Shown: positions 28,501-36,670, counted from the first letter of the stretch. The stretch is DNA of 64,000 nucleotides from Siphonodentalium dalli (GCA_032622095.1 CP136061.1:59101301-59165300); one strand, 5' to 3'. Notes: generated from the sequence alone by a model not told the origin. A program made the numbers and translations.

Positions 28501-31500
28501 AATAGGGGGAATACCAAAGAACGCTCTTTAATTAATGTTACATTCATTGGAGTGGGACCAGTCGATAATTTCAATCTGTACTGTTAAGGTCTTCCGAGAC
28601 ATACATTTGTACTCTGTCACATATGTGTAAATGTATGAAGTTTATATCTATATCAGTACCATGTTTATTTTTACATATTTTTCAACATGTTTTTATCCCT
28701 TGAGCATGACAAATTGTTAAAATTACCTGAGGCTTAATTAGAGGCTTTAAATTTATATTGTAACTTTTAAGTGCAATATCTACTTAAAGCTACGGAGGTA
28801 TTTGCAGTCGTTACAACTGAAAAATCATACCAAGTACATGAATAAATAGAATGAGTTTGTTCTTATTTTCATTATCAATAACCCTCCTGTGACGAGATTC
28901 GGAATGTTGAAATTATTTTTGTTAAACCCACAACTCTAAAAGACAGTAATGTTTTCATTTTCAGCAACAAACAATTTATCTCTAAATACAGATAATGCTG
29001 ACGATGATCAGTTGTGATGCACTGCATATTTCCTTATTAAATTATTTGATCGGCCATGATGAATGGTAATACTCAAGTCGCCTTACACATATTCTGAATA
29101 TAAGTGTCCCTTTTAACACGGTCTTCAGCTGTTTCAACGCGGTTGTAACATTTATAATGCATTGAGGGTGCATTATGTCCATGTTGTAAGACTGCGTTCA
29201 AACTAAATACACTGCCTTTGGAATCTACGCAGTCACGTTGAAATTTCTTCTTAACACCGTGCCGAAAAAGTATATCAATGCTGAATTACGTTAATCTATT
29301 TTTCAGTATATTAATTTTGTCTCATTTACGTTCACGTCTGAATAATTTGGTGTTTCCCCCCACCCCCCCCCCCCCCCCCCACTCCTAGTGTCTGTTCGGA
29401 CGTGATGTAGTTTTCCATTCAAAATGATGTTGGCAATAAATTACCATTTAATTGTTATATTCATCAAGACATTTGTTTGAATAAATCAATGTAAATGTGT
29501 CAAATATTGACGAATGCGTAGTCCCAAAATTGCGAAGTAGATTCAAGCATGTGGTTGCTTTTCCACAAATGTTTTTAGCACCCTGTACGTAAGTGATTTG
29601 ACCGACTAAACGAGGACCTAACCTAATGATGACGTTCATATAAAAAATAAATAATCACGCGAGGAATGAATGCATGGCCAATTTCTTAATTAATTTATTT
29701 TATAAACCAACAAGACAGATCGATAATCGCCGTTATAATATGACAATATATCTGACTGTCATATCGGTTGACATGCACGTCGTCGGCCAAAACAGGCAAT
29801 GTCAGGCTGGCACAAAGACGTCCCGATGTATCGCTGGTGGAACCTAAGGCATCGTTCCATTTACGGTCACCTCCACTTCATTATGTTGCGTTGATGGTTA
29901 TTTCCACCAAGTTGCGGAAATTTGCAACCACTTTGAAGTAAACCCGTACTGATTGAAAAGAAAACATTAGTTGTAGCACTTTGCATAAATTTTCTGGTAA
30001 ATAATGAGTACAATTTGGGTGCCTCAAGAAGCAGATGTGATTATAGGTGATATACATGTATGCTGATAACATCATTCGTACAATTTGTTATTTGTTGGTT
30101 GATCAACAAAATTTCAATAACTTAAAATTCACATTGAGAATTCTGTAATGATCTTTTCAGTTATTCTAATGTATAATATTATTTTTCTTTTCAGTATTAG
30201 CATGAGAACAGTGAGCAGTGTGACGACTTCTCAGTGTGAAAGCGTAAGCACCTCCCAGTACGACGACACTGTGATAGGAGAGTCCGAGGAGCCGGTCTCC
30301 ACGGAAACCTCACCAAGGGTCGATAACCAGTTTGAGCAAATTATAGACTTGTCCTCTCTGAATAACAGGACCCTGGAACCTAAGACTCGTGTTACTACCG
30401 ACGATCTGTTAAATTTCAATAGTTTGGATAATGATATCACAGATCAGAGAACACCTATTATAGCATTCGAGGGTACGCCCCGGCAACAAGATGTTCCAGG
30501 TATGTCAATTCTATTTATCACACACCCATTTTTCTATTCTTAGTAATGCACTGATTCGACAGAACGCTGGAGATAGATTAAGAAATGTCCTTGGAGGTAC
30601 ACTAAATTATTACAGTAATGCCCTAAATAATCAACTCCTTAACCACATCAAAATTATGGGAGAGCTTTCCGATGAATGGCAACAAGCTATATTTCCGACT
30701 AAATCCTGAAAAGTTACCCATAATTCTGCTGTGGTTATTAAAGAGTCGATTATTTAGAGCATTACTGTATTTATTTAAATAAGAAACGAAAGGAGAATTG
30801 CCATTAATTGTCAACTTGCCATCAGACCGTTTAAAACATTGATCGGTAAAGCTCTGAATAGATTCACTTTTGTTTTGATAAATTTAATGATTTGGGTATA
30901 TAATAAATATAGAACCGCACTCATTTTGAACAGGTTAGCATTTAGCACACTCAAGCGGCAGGGATGTGCTGTTTGCTGAACATATTAGTTTAGGGAACAT
31001 ATAGATCTACTAACAAATTCTTTTGTTTCTCTGCCTGTTATGTCCTTATGGTTTCTGAACATCCCTACAAATGAAAAATTAACCATTCCAATCGATGCTT
31101 TTTGACCGGACTGGTGTAGTACATTCAGTAATCATAGTGTTAAGCTGACTTAAGCAGCCCTTGAAATTAGTTACGGCAAAATGAAATTCCATAGAAAAGC
31201 CATAGAATCCAATTCAAAAGCAATGCCGTTGAAGAAAAATACCAATTTTCAAGGCTGTGTTAACCCTTCCATGACTGGAGCTTTCTGAAATTTTGCGAAA
31301 ACCCTGTGCCAATGTATTCTCTTATATCTGCAAGTCTCCCATAGGGAGCCTTGCATATAAAAGAGAATACATGGGCCTAATAAAGTAATAATATTTACCT
31401 TGACCGTGTAAGCCAGTGCATTCTCTTATATATGGGAGACTCGCATACATGTATATAAGATAATGCACTGACACAGGATCTTGAATGCTACATCAGCACA

Positions 31501-31570
31501 GCTCCCTTCATGAAAGAGTTAAGTATACTTTTAACAATCTTGTTTTCTCTTTTCAGATGTCTTATCATGA
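4042..31570 (+). CDS. MAP7/ensconsin-family microtubule-associated protein, 3' part of gene, seven exons
   Basis: Joined exons 4042-4589, 6698-6878, 9764-9868, 11235-11297, 15470-16023, 30195-30499 and 31557-31570 give 1770 nt, 589 residues plus stop. All junctions are GT-AG and the phases match (2, 0, 0, 0, 2, 1). The protein has a Lys/Pro/Thr-rich basic repeat region (residues about 1-65), an acidic Ser/Thr stretch, then a continuous Glu/Arg/Lys coiled coil (about 147-290) running into R-L-E-M-I-M-K-R. MAP7 proteins carry the same arrangement, with R-L-E-E-I-M-K-R at the end of their coiled coil. A Ser/Asp-rich linker follows, then a tail with F-E-Q-I-I-D-L and P-I-I-A-F-E, resembling vertebrate MAP7 C-termini. 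Known MAP7 proteins bind microtubules through the basic and first coiled-coil region and recruit and activate kinesin-1. The 5' end lies outside the window, because exon 4042 begins in phase 0 behind an acceptor. Family assignment is from remembered motifs; the paralog type is not resolvable. Confidence 0.86.
4993..6031 (+). mobile_element. Hairpin-headed tandem-repeat element, copy 1
   Basis: It opens with a hairpin (AGTCGAGTTTTT paired with AAAACTCGACT, 4993-5019). Then come about five imperfect copies of a roughly 162-bp unit marked by CTCGTTAGCGCGATAAC and GAGTTCGAAAACCGGCC. It ends with a GC-rich segment (GGCGGTAGCCACCGGCGG) and GCCACCTCTTGTT. The same head, unit and tail recur at 38424-39325, so this is a dispersed element and not a local satellite. 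It has no open frame. The class is unknown. A one-sided hairpin and no inverted termini could fit a Helitron-like or other rolling-circle origin, but the known terminal consensus is not present. Confidence 0.7.
6456..6669. mobile_element. Chimeric TTAA-type MITE
   Basis: The left end, TTAACACTTCGATGACTGG, belongs to the CATGACTGGAGC family. The middle is the shared TCTCTTATATATG core palindrome (about 6510-6575). The right half (CATTATCTAAACATTTGC, GAGTATTTAATA, AAAGGGTTAA) belongs to the ACTAAATGGATTCTCC family. Exon B starts 28 bp after it. Confidence 0.7.
6698..6878 (+). CDS. MAP7-like exon B: Glu/Arg-rich coiled coil
   Basis: The acceptor is TTTATCTCAG ending at 6697 and the donor is GCT|GTAAGA at 6879. 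The first base completes the Met codon opened in exon A, and then 60 codons run to a phase-0 end. Translation begins R-R-E-E-E-R-I-L-Q-E-E-E-E-Q-I-R and ends E-R-L-E-Q-E-R-I-A. The heptad-compatible run of Glu, Arg, Leu and Ala has no helix breaker. The region 5' of the acceptor is unusual because a TTAA-type miniature transposon ends only 28 bp upstream. Confidence 0.87.
6879..9763. other. MAP7 intron
   Basis: The 2.9-kb intron has no supportable exon. Apart from the palindromic element at 9284-9633 I see only AT-rich unique-looking sequence. Confidence 0.5.
9284..9633. mobile_element. Palindromic MITE, GAGGTCCCCAGAGGGTGAAT family
   Basis: The outer inverted repeat is AAGCCTGCAAATAGTGTGTC against GACACACTATCTGCAGGCTT. 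Inside are repeated inverted copies of the motif AGAATGAGGTCCCCAGAGG...AATTTAGTGATGCTA. The same family is at 25015-25140, 25527-25600, 41768-43135 (interrupted) and 45425-45660. Confidence 0.7.
9764..9868 (+). CDS. MAP7-like exon C: Lys/Glu-rich coiled coil
   Basis: A 105-nt exon with phase 0 at both ends, bounded by ATTCACAG and AAG|GTAGGT. Its 35 residues run K-E-V-A-E-R-K-A-K-E to R-Q-E-R-K-K and continue the helix without interruption from exon B. The exon is too short to recognise by ORF length, and its support is composition, splice sites and phase. Because it is symmetric (0-0), skipping it would keep the frame. Confidence 0.85.
9869..11234. other. MAP7 intron without recognised element
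   Basis: The intron between exons C and D contains a short poly-G run near 10370 and otherwise nothing identifiable. Short overlapping frames on both strands around 10400-10740 lack splice context. Confidence 0.5.
11235..11297 (+). CDS. MAP7-like exon D: R-L-E-M-I-M-K-R signature
   Basis: A 63-nt exon, phase 0-0, with acceptor TTTTATTACAG and donor AAG|GTTAGC (a weaker donor). It encodes R-L-E-M-I-M-K-R-V-K-S-G-T-D-I-S-S-E-A-G-K. Read after the preceding E-R-K-K this gives K-K-R-L-E-M-I-M-K-R, close to the K-K-R-L-E-E-I-M-K-R-T-R motif that closes the MAP7 domain in animals. This small exon is the strongest single argument for the family assignment. Confidence 0.87.
11335..11597. mobile_element. 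TTAA-type MITE, CATGACTGGAGC family
   Basis: TTAATCCTTCCATGACTGG at the left and GTCATTAAAGTGTTAA at the right. It holds two core palindromes with TTCTCTTATATATG and CATATATAAGAGAAT. The element starts 37 bp after exon D. Confidence 0.7.
12630..12872. mobile_element. TTAA-type MITE, CATGACTGGAGC family (reverse)
   Basis: The left end TTAACTCTATCATCGCAGG is degenerate. The right end is CTCCATGTCATGGAGTGGTTAA. Two core palindromes with CTCTTATATATGC or its complement lie inside. Confidence 0.65.
12922..14314 (+). repeat. Hairpin-headed tandem-repeat element, 174-bp unit, seven copies
   Basis: The head is TATACCCCCTTACTT paired with a long AAAAGGGGGGGG run and TATA, followed by CTGTCTGTCCGTCCGTCC. 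The marker GGATGTTCACTACTATGAGG recurs at about 13081, 13255, 13429, 13603, 13779, 13953 and 14128, i.e. every 174 bp. The tail GGCGGTATGCACCGG...CATCTCTTGTT resembles the tail of the 162-bp-unit element. Because 174 is divisible by 3, a repetitive reading frame of about 58 residues per unit stays open for 219 codons. I judge it non-coding. Confidence 0.75.
15470..16023 (+). CDS. MAP7-like exon E: Ser/Asp-rich linker with duplicated SPLLQ motif
   Basis: The acceptor is CCTTTATTCAG ending at 15469 and the donor is TCTAG|GTGAGT at 16024. It has 184 codons plus two bases. The composition is low in hydrophobics and rich in Ser, Asp, Asn and Lys, so the region is probably disordered. Two near-identical short motifs, K-F-Q-S-P-L-L-Q-K-L (from 15605) and K-F-K-S-P-L-L-Q-N-L-L (from 15677), lie 24 residues apart. 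They are the only hydrophobic islands and look like short linear binding motifs. The split codon AG|T joins exactly to the next exon at 30195. Confidence 0.88.
17535..17746. mobile_element. TTAA-type MITE, CATGACTGGAGC family
   Basis: Both ends are intact: TTAACCCTTCCATGACTGG and GTCATCAAAGGGTTAA. The core palindromes inside are partly deleted. Confidence 0.75.
19315..19592. mobile_element. TTAA-type MITE, CATGACTGGAGC family (reverse)
   Basis: The right end TTATGGAAGGGTTAA is intact and the left end is eroded near GCATGAGCTGCACTGG. Two core palindromes with CTCTTATATATGCGAGAC and related text. Confidence 0.6.
20490..20638. repeat. Long perfect-arm hairpin
   Basis: GAATCTACAACTCGTCCCC at the left is matched by the complement GGGGACTCGTTGTAGATCC at the right. 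The arms, about 70 bp each, meet at GACCTCGCCAAAGGCTCGG. They are nearly perfect and match none of the other families in the window, so this is probably a separate fold-back MITE. No clear target duplication was identified. Confidence 0.7.
21765..21860 (+). repeat. Solo terminal fragment of the AGCTCAACTTT element
   Basis: ATCATTCATTTGAAGGCTCA, GTAACGCCTCTCCAGGTTGA and GCTACAGTGTCATTGAC closely match the right end of the element at 43428-44939 (CGCCTCCCAAAGTTGAGCTACAGTTTCATTGACA). Confidence 0.5.
25015..25140. mobile_element. GAGGTCCCCAGAGG-family palindrome (partial)
   Basis: GCAGAATGAGGTCCCCAGAG with AATTTAGTGATGCTAC and, inverted, TTTCATCCTCTGACAACC and TTATTCTGC. It lies just left of the nested palindrome at 25184-25376. 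Confidence 0.55.
25184..25376. mobile_element. TTAA MITE nested at the centre of another inverted repeat
   Basis: The inner element 25207-25352 runs from TTAACCCTTAGTGCCAGG to CCTGGCACTCAAAGGGTTAA (same ends as the 2088 copy). It is bordered by a 23-bp inverted repeat, 25184-25206 (TGTGCACCCATTGGGCAC then TTTGC) and 25354-25376. Confidence 0.7.
25527..25600. mobile_element. GAGGTCCCCAGAG-family palindrome (short copy)
   Basis: AGAATGAGGTCCCCAGAG and, inverted, TCTGGGGACCTCATTCTGC flank a short centre with GTGTCACTAAATTCACAA. Confidence 0.55.
26072..26410. mobile_element. Two abutting TTAA-type MITE pieces
   Basis: The ACTAAATGGATTCTCC-family element starts TTAACCCTTTCATTACTAAA at 26072. Its right end is cut short at 26311 by the start TTAACCCTTTCATGAC of a truncated CATGACTGGAGC-family piece, which carries one core palindrome up to about 26410. 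Confidence 0.6.
27157..27792 (-). pseudogene. LINE (non-LTR retrotransposon) reverse-transcriptase C-terminal fragment
   Basis: Reading the - strand from 27792 gives L-G-V-F-L-D-Q-R-L, later L-Q-A-S-Q-N-R-L-V-R, then K-W-L-P-V-S-D-R-V-D-F, V-T-R-S-G-T-L-K-Y-S-L-P and G-A-K-L-W-N-G-L. Jockey/CR1-like LINE polymerases have the same order of landmarks (LGVxLD, LQxxQNxxVR, WLPVxxRxxFK, TRSG, KLWNSLP) in their C-terminal thumb region. An in-frame TAG after K-L-K-F-L breaks the frame near the start. The last 130 codons remain open to a stop at 27157-27159. The upstream polymerase core is missing, and the fragment abuts a MITE core palindrome, so it is dead. Confidence 0.8.
27793..27883. mobile_element. 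Truncated TTAA-type MITE
   Basis: Half of a core palindrome (GACTCGCATATATAAGAGAA) followed by the right end CCAGTCATGGAAGGGTTAA. The left part is replaced by the LINE fragment. Confidence 0.6.
28248..28458. mobile_element. TTAA-type MITE, ACTAAATGGATTCTCC family
   Basis: CAACCTTTCTTTACTGAATG at the left and GAGTATTTAGTAAAGAATGG at the right, with GAGGGGTTTTCA and AATAAGTTCAACAA inside. The terminal TTAA is degraded on the left. Confidence 0.55.
30195..30499 (+). CDS. MAP7-like exon F: C-terminal tail
   Basis: The acceptor is TTTTTCTTTTCAG ending at 30194 and the donor is CCAG|GTATGT (GT at 30500). The first base finishes the Ser codon from exon E and the last base opens a codon (phase 1). 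The sequence is Ser/Thr-rich at first, then F-E-Q-I-I-D-L-S-S-L, and near the end Q-R-T-P-I-I-A-F-E-G-T-P. The IIDL and P-I-(I/L)-A-F-E elements are also the recognisable parts of vertebrate MAP7 C-termini, which fits a terminal region. Confidence 0.85.
30611..30769. mobile_element. CAGTAATGC-ended palindromic MITE, internal deletion
   Basis: It begins TACAGTAATGCCCTAAATAA and ends GAGCATTACTGTA, with TA at both borders as in Tc1/mariner-type insertions. The left arm is shortened compared with the full copy at 36454-36670. Confidence 0.65.
31260..31522. mobile_element. TTAA-type MITE, CATGACTGGAGC family
   Basis: Left end TTAACCCTTCCATGACTGG and right end CTTCATGAAAGAGTTAA. Two core palindromes, TCTCTTATATCTGC... 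and CTCTTATATATGGGAG.... It ends 34 bp before the terminal MAP7 exon, next to its polypyrimidine tract. Confidence 0.75.
31557..31570 (+). CDS. MAP7-like terminal exon, short C-terminus
   Basis: A strong acceptor, TTTTCTCTTTTCAG, ends at 31556. G30499 plus AT gives Asp, then Val-Leu-Ser and TGA at 31568-31570. The protein thus ends R-Q-Q-D-V-P-D-V-L-S. The downstream frame has further stops at once (GGG TTG TGA TAA), so this is a real termination if this acceptor is used. A second acceptor at 31712 would give a different ending (see the ORF at 31713-32404). Confidence 0.7.
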
Positions 31571-31712
31571 GGGTTGTGATAAACTCAGACTACTTTTCGA
31601 ATTCCACGCTTGTTTCACACGCATTTGACTTCATTTGTGAGGCAAGGGGAAATACTCTCCGCAGTGCAAGCAAATCCAGTAATATTTCGTGCTTGCTCTT
31701 ACGTCTAGTCAG

Positions 31713-32404
31713 CTAACCTCACGAAAATGTGTGATATGAGCGAACAGTCTCGTGAACGTGGAAGTGCTCACCACGACATGCAAAATGGCGATGTGAGGGA
31801 CCCAGCTGACGATATTGACACAGGAGGCGGAATAGTCCAAGTAAATACACACGAGAGACTGATAAATGTTTCTCATGATGACAAAATTTCAGGATATGCA
31901 TTACCTGAAGAGTTTCGTGGACGACCACCTTCATCAGTTCATAATTATGATACAAATCCTCATACAAATTCGGTGGATAGGAGGCACGTAAATAATGTTT
32001 CCGTACCCCGAACATCACCAGGACCTCCAAATACAAGAACTACGCGTCAGAAAAACTCGCTACACAAACCAAGGAAAATAAGTTTCCGGTTGAGTCGGCA
32101 GGTCGCTAGTGATTCTGGGATTGATAGTTCGGACACTGATCAAACAGACCAATTCAATGTGAACAGTATACGGTTCATCAGAGCAAAGCCACCGAGTCAC
32201 ATGCATTTAGTCCCCGAAGTGGAACATGAAGTCGATAATAAGTGGCTAGATATCGAGCAGAAAATGATGGACAAATACGCTCACGTCTGTAATAATCTAG
32301 AGGATTATGGGATAGGCGAGGAAACCGAGGACTATGACGAGGACGAGGAACAATTATGGCGAATGGTGCAAGGTGAAGCACCGTTTACCCTTGATATTGT
32401 ATGA
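31713..32404 (+). CDS. 225-225+ codon acidic ORF: alternative MAP7 C-terminal exon or separate cistron
   Basis: ATG at 31727 (context AAAATG) opens 225 codons to TGA at 32402-32404, in clearly protein-like sequence. It has a polar N-terminal half, a basic patch (K-P-R-K-I-S-F-R-L-S-R), then S-D-S-G-I-D-S-S-D-T-D, a segment with W-L-D-I-E-Q-K-M-M-D-K-Y, and an acidic end with E-E-T-E-D-Y-D-E-D-E-E-Q-L-W. I do not recognise the family. The sequence TCTTACGTCTAGTCAG ends at 31712. Used as an acceptor it joins the phase-1 donor at 30499 in frame, giving G|CT AAC CTC ACG AAA before this ATG and a total of 815 residues in the window. Otherwise it is a second cistron 156 bp downstream of the MAP7 stop, in the same frame. 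No AATAAA lies between the stop and this ORF. An upstream AG at 31706-31707 weakens the acceptor case. Confidence 0.7.
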
Positions 32405-32571
32405 TACTATAATTTTAATTTATATTTCAGCAATACAGCAATGTGTGAGATGAGAGTCAGTTGGTTTTAAGGATACTCAAACAGTCGCTTTGAAAAGTTG
32501 ATCAATGTATTCATTAATTTCTAGATCTGCTGCCATATTGCCTAGGTCTTCACTGTACTTGTACGCTTATA

Positions 32572-32577
32572 AATAAA
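32572..32577 (+). terminator. Polyadenylation signal AATAAA
   Basis: First canonical AATAAA after the short MAP7 stop at 31570, and 168 bp after the end of the 225-codon ORF. It places both reading frames on one transcript unless a non-canonical site is used between them. Confidence 0.6.
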
Positions 32578-32589
32578 ATCATATTATAC

Positions 32590-35500
32590 CAGAAAATATC
32601 ACAGGATATTGCAAAGGGAATAACTCCATAATTTCCCTTAAACTGAACCCTTTCATGACTGGAGCTGCACTGGTGCAAGTAACAGGGACTTGGAACAGTA
32701 CGTCGTACAGTTGGTGTTGGTAGGATACGGTTATGTAGTATGCATGCTACAAGTTTGAATTGTTCAGGGAAATATCATAAATAGAGCAATATATTTATTA
32801 AACATATACATGGAAGAAAAGATCAAGGGAAAGAAATTATTGAATGCATTGAAGTCAACATTTTTAAATGACAATTTCCAAGGAAAACAACTGTGAAGCT
32901 GGAGAGCTAAAACTCATTCACTTTTTATTTCAGTTGCATTTTTCTGAGGATGTGAAATATGGTGGCATTATGAAACATCTTTAAAATCTGTATACATGCA
33001 TGTAATAATGCCAGCAACTATACAATATTTATATGCACAGTGTGGTGCAAAATACTTCAAAATGTTGACATATGACATTACAAATTATGACCAAAATTTG
33101 TCTTGATTTATTTATTCAAGGTACCATAGCTGTGAAACGGAGGGGGGTACCCTTGTGGTGCGAGTGAGGGAGAATCTCTGTGTGTAATTAGGTCTAGGAA
33201 GTTATTATGAGGCTAGAAACTCATCAAAATTGGAGTTGTGGAATTTCATAAACAAACTTGTAAAGGCAATTTCATCAATTCATCCAAAAGCGCTAGTTCA
33301 GTCTTACTCCTTGGAGGCCATTTGGACTAAGAGTTTAAAACTTATCTTTTATTTGTTGACTGTTCACTGTAATTTTGATAGAATAAACAGGTCAGACACA
33401 TCCTGAATTAAACTATTATACTTTTATTCAACTATAATAAGTAAATATGAATATTGTGAATTTGATTCATTGAAGAGGCATAACATCATATTTCACACAA
33501 AAAATGATTATAAAACTGTCATACTAAATTGATACCATGTCGATAACATGTCTCGATCCGTTCGAAAGATAGTCAAGATGGCACATGATGAGGAAGTCAA
33601 CTAACTTTCAATTGGTCAAAATTTTGTTATGAAGGAGCGATTGAATAATTATGTTAAAGTCATTTAATAAGAAAACCTTGTGTCATTATTATCTAAAATA
33701 AGCCAGTGCAAAAGGTTACAATACAAAGTTTATCTATCGGAAGACTTAGCTGTAATGTTGATACGAGTGCAATTTGGCTCTGCACTGGATGCGCAATCCC
33801 AAAAACAGGCAAATGGTAGATTTAGCACTGTCAAATTCAACTTTAATAAATCAATATAACTCTAATAGTTGAATTCAGGATGTGCCTGATCAAAGGCAAA
33901 TTCACGAAATATTGACCTATTCCACAGTTTAATTTAGTAATTTCCTGGCTTCAATATCCTGTGTACTTGTGGTGAAGGAGCAAGACCATACTGAACAATT
34001 CAGCTGCGCAGAGTTATTCCTTCAACGAACTAATGAGAGTAATATATAAAGTAGCGTTTAGATGAATCAGTTGTGTCCTTGCCTTGCGTTGGTCCATGTT
34101 ATGCCATGATCCGTTGTCTCTATTAAGCCATTCATAGATTGCTTTCTGTTACAGCACAGAGCTTCTGATAAGTTAATTGTGGGAGTAAATAGAATATTGC
34201 AGACGAATCTATCTGTTACAGACGAACTCTACAATAATGCAAACCTGTCAATACAACAATTCCATCTGCTTCACAGACCACCATATTTCATTGAAAACAA
34301 GAATGACTAATGGAATGATGTCATGACATGCACGCTTCCACACATATAAGGTGATATGCATTGGGGCTTGCGTTATGTTGAAAATATAATTTCTCTTTAA
34401 GTAACAGTATGTTTATCAGATACAACGTATCGATCATGACTCGCATTGCACCCATCTGAACGCATTTGTGCAACATATTCTTCTAAATGCTCCTTTATCC
34501 AGCAAATTTTTGTATACTATACGTCAATTTATTGTGAATAAGAAACCACCTCTCCACCTGATTTGTTTCAACTGGAATTAAAACGATAATTGGGTTGATT
34601 GACAGTGATACTTCAATAATACCTCAACTCTTTGAGTTCAGTTATATATCAGAATGTATGTGGCACTGACTCAGTATGTTATGTTCACAGTTTGATATAT
34701 AAGTGTGCAAATTGTCGAAGTAATTTCGTTGATATTAAGGTCACAACAATAAAATAGTCTGGTTTATGAACATTTGGGTTGAAACAAAGTAGATGAAAGA
34801 GGGAAAACAAATAAAAATAAAAATATTTATCACCACCACAACACTTGACAGATAGCAGAACTGTCCATGAATTTCACTAGATTTTTGAATGTTATGAGTT
34901 TTACTCAATTATAAAAAATTCATTAAATTATTTCTTCCCATAAAACTTTATGAATAACGGTGAAAACAAAAAGTTAATTCCATCAAATATTTTCTTTCCA
35001 CTCTGACCCCATGCTTCATATTTTAACCATCATGAACGTAAACCAACCATATAATTTCTTTTTTTTATATATACAATATTGAGGGAAAAGTTGATGAAGA
35101 AGCCCCTAAACCAGGCTATACAATTGCTGTTGACCATGACTAAACGGTATAAGAACTCGGAGACAAAAATCGTTGGAGTCAATAGAAACCATGTGAAATA
35201 CTCCCTTTTGTACAAGATGATGACGACATATTCTCATATTCAAACATTGTATTGAACATAATTCACTACAGGCATGTTTGGCAAAAGATCCAAATTGTAC
35301 TTTTGCATTTTAAAAGCTATTTTAATCGAATTATATTTGAATCTTGAAAAGAAAAAAAGGTTACATTGTGATATGGTAAACTCTTCTTGTAGGACACATT
35401 GTTCTGTTGATAACCGAGAAGTGATCTTGTGAAAGAAGTATAAAAAATTGCTATCTTTCATTGCAAATTGGACAATGCTTGCTTTTGGTTAAATCAGTTA

Positions 35501-35638
35501 GTTTGAAGGTCTAGCCTTATTTCTGGAAGATTTCTTTTTTTGGGGGGGGAAAAATTACCCAATTCTCACTCAATGTTGAAATAAGTTACATGTATCTCTA
35601 ATCCACCTGAAGGATAGTACAATATACTGATTAATAGA
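32590..35638. other. Intergenic DNA, no recognised feature
   Basis: After the poly(A) signal there is about 3 kb of AT-rich sequence with only short random frames. A lone GGAGCTGCACTGGTGCA trace near 32660, after AACCCTTTCATGACT, is a MITE remnant. Confidence 0.5.
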
Positions 35639-36027
35639 TTAACCCTTTACCCAACAAAACGGCCAAAACCGGCCAAATAAAGCTTCAACAGCCTAAAATA
35701 TCTTCGGTCTGTCTCAATAGAACCATACAAATATGGATATCATTGGAACCGGCTCCTTGACCACATTGTGATAGTTACAGTTATGTCCTGTGCCAATGCA
35801 TTCTCTTATATATGCAAGTCGACCATAGGTCGCCTCGCATATATAAGAGAATGCATTGGCCTAAAAAAAAAAAAATTACCATTTTTTCCTACATTCTTTA
35901 ACAATTTTTATAATTTTTAATGTGTTAAGCCAATGCATTCTCTTATATATGCGAGGCGACCTATGGTCGACTCGCATATATAAGAGAATGCATTGGCACA
36001 GGGCCCTTCTGTTGGGTAAAGGGTTAA
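35639..36027. mobile_element. TTAA-type MITE with two inverted core palindromes
   Basis: TTAACCCTTTACCCAACA at the left mirrors TGTTGGGTAAAGGGTTAA at the right, a terminus distinct from the other TTAA families. Inside are two near-perfect 69-bp core palindromes (about 35795-35863 and 35931-35999) in mutually inverted orientation, each starting GCCAATGCATTCTCTTATAT. Confidence 0.8.
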
Positions 36028-36453
36028 TGTAATAGGAGTAGCAACCTCACTATCGCCCATCTTCTTTCTACAAATCACTTCTTAGCGGTATTATATCTGC
36101 TTTGTAATTCATCAGGTCTCCTTTCAATTGTGATTTTTAATGTTTTACAAGTCACAAGATGAGTGGGAAGTTAAGATAAAATGGCAGAAAGGTAAGCTGG
36201 TCAATAAATATTTTTATTGTTGCATGCAGCAAACCAATATTTTACTCTTAAGGGCGTAATAAGTACTAGTAAAACATTGAACAAGTTTGTAAGAGTAAAA
36301 CATTGCAGCGAACAAGCAAAATACCCGTTGACCAACATAACTTTTCTGCAATTTTGCTTTTCAATTTCTCACTCTTCTAGCTTGTCAAAACGTTAAAAAA
36401 TTTAAATAGGAGCCTGATCATCTGGGAAGCGAAACATAAAGCAGCTTAACAAG

Positions 36454-36670
36454 TACAGTAATGCTCTAATTAATCGACTCCTTAACCACAGCAGAATTAT
36501 GGGTAACTTTTCAGGATTTAGTCGGAAATATGGCTTGTTGCCATTCATCGGAAAGCTCTCGCCGAGAGCTTTCCGATGAATGGCAACAAGCCATATTTCC
36601 AACTAAATCCTGAAAAGTTACCCATAATTCTGCTGTGGTTAAGGAGTCGATTAATTAGAGCATTACTGTA
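36454..36670. mobile_element. CAGTAATGC-ended palindromic MITE, full copy
   Basis: TACAGTAATGCTCTAATTAA at the left mirrors TTAATTAGAGCATTACTGTA. The whole 217 bp is one near-perfect palindrome centred at CTCTCGCCGAGAG, with TA borders. Other copies are at 30611, 40242 and a half copy at 62742. Confidence 0.8.

Larger units (their letters stand above)
16024..30194. other. Large MAP7 intron (14.2 kb)
   Basis: Exons E and F join in phase across this intron, so no coding exon is required inside it. It hosts MITEs (17535, 19315, 25207, 26072, 26311, 27793, 28248), a LINE fragment (27157-27792), a hairpin at 20490-20638 and an 18-C run at 29363-29380. The other stretches (16.0-17.5, 20.7-21.7, 22-25, 28.5-30.2 kb) show only AT-rich sequence. 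Confidence 0.6.
30500..31556. other. Last MAP7 intron
   Basis: The 1.06-kb intron contains the TA-flanked MITE at 30611-30769 and the TTAA-type MITE at 31260-31522. The space between them is featureless AT-rich DNA. Confidence 0.6.

Noticed and set aside
31510-31716. 68-codon + frame across the terminal MAP7 acceptor
   Set aside because: It reads through the polypyrimidine tract and is not in the phase dictated by the donor at 30499.
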